From Bacteroidota bacterium (GTDB lineage: Bacteria > Bacteroidota > Bacteroidia > Chitinophagales > Chitinophagaceae): 56,455 bases of DNA. Positions 55,457-56,455 of the stretch are shown here, piece after piece (the stretch's first letter is position 1; each line of letters opens with the position of its first letter). The notes under the pieces are model-generated. The model worked only from the letters and a program-made list of their open reading frames with translations, was not told where the DNA came from and made no database searches. The stretch lies in NCBI GenBank assembly GCA_026391435.1, contig JAPLEJ010000039.1, positions 1 to 56,455 on the forward strand. The letters run 5' to 3'. The position numbers and the translations under genes were made by a program.

Positions 55457-55696
55457 CTAATAATCGCTGCTAACCCCTCTATACAACCTAAATCCTCCAT
55501 AGAGTAGGCACATCACCCCAAAAATAGTCCTAAACTCTGCATCTACATTCAATATTTGATCTAGCTTAAGCCATTTGGCCCCCAACATAAGAACTGCACA
55601 ACCTAAAATAAGGGTAGCCATACTAAAATCATAGACTCTTTTAAAAAGTCGATACGATCTTTCTGATTTTTCTCTTGGATTATTATACTCTTCCAT
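55457..55696 (-). CDS. Small two-helix membrane protein, function unknown
   Basis: I do not recognise this 79-residue protein. It starts MEEYNNPREKSERSYRLFKR and has two membrane segments, near residues 24-43 and 58-72, ending in a short charged tail. An ORF reading further upstream (to 55855) would overlap the hisS start and its added 53 residues are not protein-like, so I chose ATG 55696. It is just upstream of the PstS-like gene, probably in the same transcript, and diverges from hisS. Confidence 0.7.
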   Translation of the reverse strand: MEEYNNPREKSERSYRLFKRVYDFSMATLILGCAVLMLGAKWLKLDQILNVDAEFRTIFGVMCLLYGGFRLYRGVSSDY

Positions 55697-55777
55697 ATTT
55701 TTAATTTTAAAAAGGCAATTTAAACAATTAATAGAGGATGAATTTAAAAATTTATCTTTACTTATAAATACGACAGT

Positions 55778-56455
55778 ATGAGTAAACCATCTTTGCCACA
55801 AGGAACCCGAGATTTTAACGCCGTGACGGTACAAAAGCGTCAATATATTTTTCAAACCATTCGCGCTGTATTTGAAGAATTTGGATTCACCCCTTTGGAG
55901 ACACCGGCTATGGAAAACTTAGATACATTGATGGGCAAATATGGTGAAGAAGGCGATAAACTTATTTTTAAAATATTAAATAATGGTTTAGATCATCCTC
56001 AAAAAAAGGAACAAACCATTCAGGGCTTTGATAAAATTTTAGAAGGAAAAAGTACATCCACTATCACGGAACGAGCATTAAGATATGATTTGACTATTCC
56101 ATTTGCAAGGTATGTTGCGATGAACCATGGCGCTTTAACTTTCCCTTTTAAGCGTTATCAAATTCAACCTGTATGGCGTGCAGACCGACCACAAAAAGGA
56201 AGGTACCGAGAATTTTATCAGTGCGATGCTGATATTGTTGGAAGTGAAAGCTTATTGAATGAAGTAGATTTAATTGCTTTATATGTAACTGCTTTTCAAC
56301 GTTTAAATGTACCTGTTGAAATCAAAATAAATAGTCGACAAATTTTATTAGCACTTGCTGAACTTTGCGGAGGAAGTGATCAACTTATTAATTTAACCAT
56401 CGCTATTGATAAGCTTGATAAAATAGGTTGGGAAAAAGTACAACAAGAATTAACC
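55778..56455 (+). CDS. hisS: Histidyl-tRNA synthetase (5' part, cut by window end)
   Basis: HisRS joins histidine to its tRNA. The first 226 codons are present and the frame is open to the window end. It shows [11 protein letters not shown] (6-16), class II motif 1 region ([12 protein letters not shown]), [18 protein letters not shown] near 97-114, and motif 2 ([20 protein letters not shown]) at 127-146, followed by YQCDADIVG. The stop and the catalytic HisA motif lie beyond the window. A weak -7 box (TATCTTTA at 55753-55760, one mismatch) lies 17 bases upstream. Confidence 0.96.
   Translation, partial: MSKPSLPQGTRDFNAVTVQKRQYIFQTIRAVFEEFGFTPLETPAMENLDTLMGKYGEEGDKLIFKILNNGLDHPQKKEQTIQGFDKILEGKSTSTITERALRYDLTIPFARYVAMNHGALTFPFKRYQIQPVWRADRPQKGRYREFYQCDADIVGSESLLNEVDLIALYVTAFQRLNVPVEIKINSRQILLALAELCGGSDQLINLTIAIDKLDKIGWEKVQQELT

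Noticed and set aside
55697..55855. Longer start for the small membrane protein
   Set aside because: The extra 53 residues overlap the hisS start and promoter region and have no protein-like pattern.
1..56455. Mobile elements, CRISPR arrays, defence genes, tRNA or rRNA
   Set aside because: Every large ORF is accounted for by a core or glycan-use gene and all gaps are under 300 bases; no transposase, integrase, spacer array or cloverleaf was seen.

Overview
This 56-kb window is chromosomal DNA of a Bacteroidota bacterium, most likely of the Chitinophagales/Chitinophagaceae type (the family is an inference). Supporting signs are an AT-rich sequence with dense, mostly minus-strand operons, a SusC/SusD-type glycan uptake locus, a type IX secretion sorting domain, a fused gliding gene gldFG, a fused murF-alr gene, an exbB-exbD-exbD-tonB cluster, and near-consensus Bacteroidota -7 boxes (TAnnTTTG) ahead of most operons. 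I see no phage, transposon, CRISPR array, tRNA or rRNA. No gap between genes exceeds 300 bases; the longest are 30435-30710 and 19534-19796.

Layout. 8-3453: an FtsX-like lipoprotein-export-type permease and rbfA (minus), and a divergent MsbA-like ABC exporter. 3503-14534: minus-strand housekeeping genes: a DksA-like protein with a histone-H1-like basic tail, ileS, lspA, murF-alr, a TerC-family membrane protein and gldFG. 14623-16698: the iron-sulfur cluster genes iscS-iscU-iscA. 16809-19533: methylmalonyl-CoA epimerase on the plus strand, facing acpP-fabF-rnc. 19797-20270: a YcxB-like membrane protein. 20450-30434: a polysaccharide utilisation locus, with a GH13 amylase-like enzyme, SusC, SusD and SusE on the minus strand and a GH53 galactanase-like lipoprotein converging on them. 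30711-35167: mnmE and tonB-exbD-exbD-exbB. 35399-39315: a large zinc metalloprotease (plus) and a MacB-like permease (minus). 39396-52501: a complete 14-gene complex I operon, nuoA to nuoN. 52623-55696: a TPR protein, a PstS-like lipoprotein and a small membrane protein. From 55778: the 5' part of hisS, cut by the window end.

How the genes work together. The SusCDE proteins bind glycan and carry it across the outer membrane, powered by TonB-ExbB-ExbD systems such as the one at 32166-35167. The GH13 enzyme is probably put on the cell surface by the type IX system, and the SusE and SusD modules suggest an alpha-glucan (starch-like) substrate. Complex I supplies the proton-motive force.

Most of the window is ordinary core genome. 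I found no clear undescribed system. The points most worth a second look are an apparent SusE/F-type starch-binding module inserted inside the SusD protein, the long Lys/Ala/Pro tail on the DksA-like protein, two genes whose -7 box almost touches the start codon (possible leaderless mRNAs), a short NuoG, and a fresh-looking 18-bp duplication at the end of iscS.
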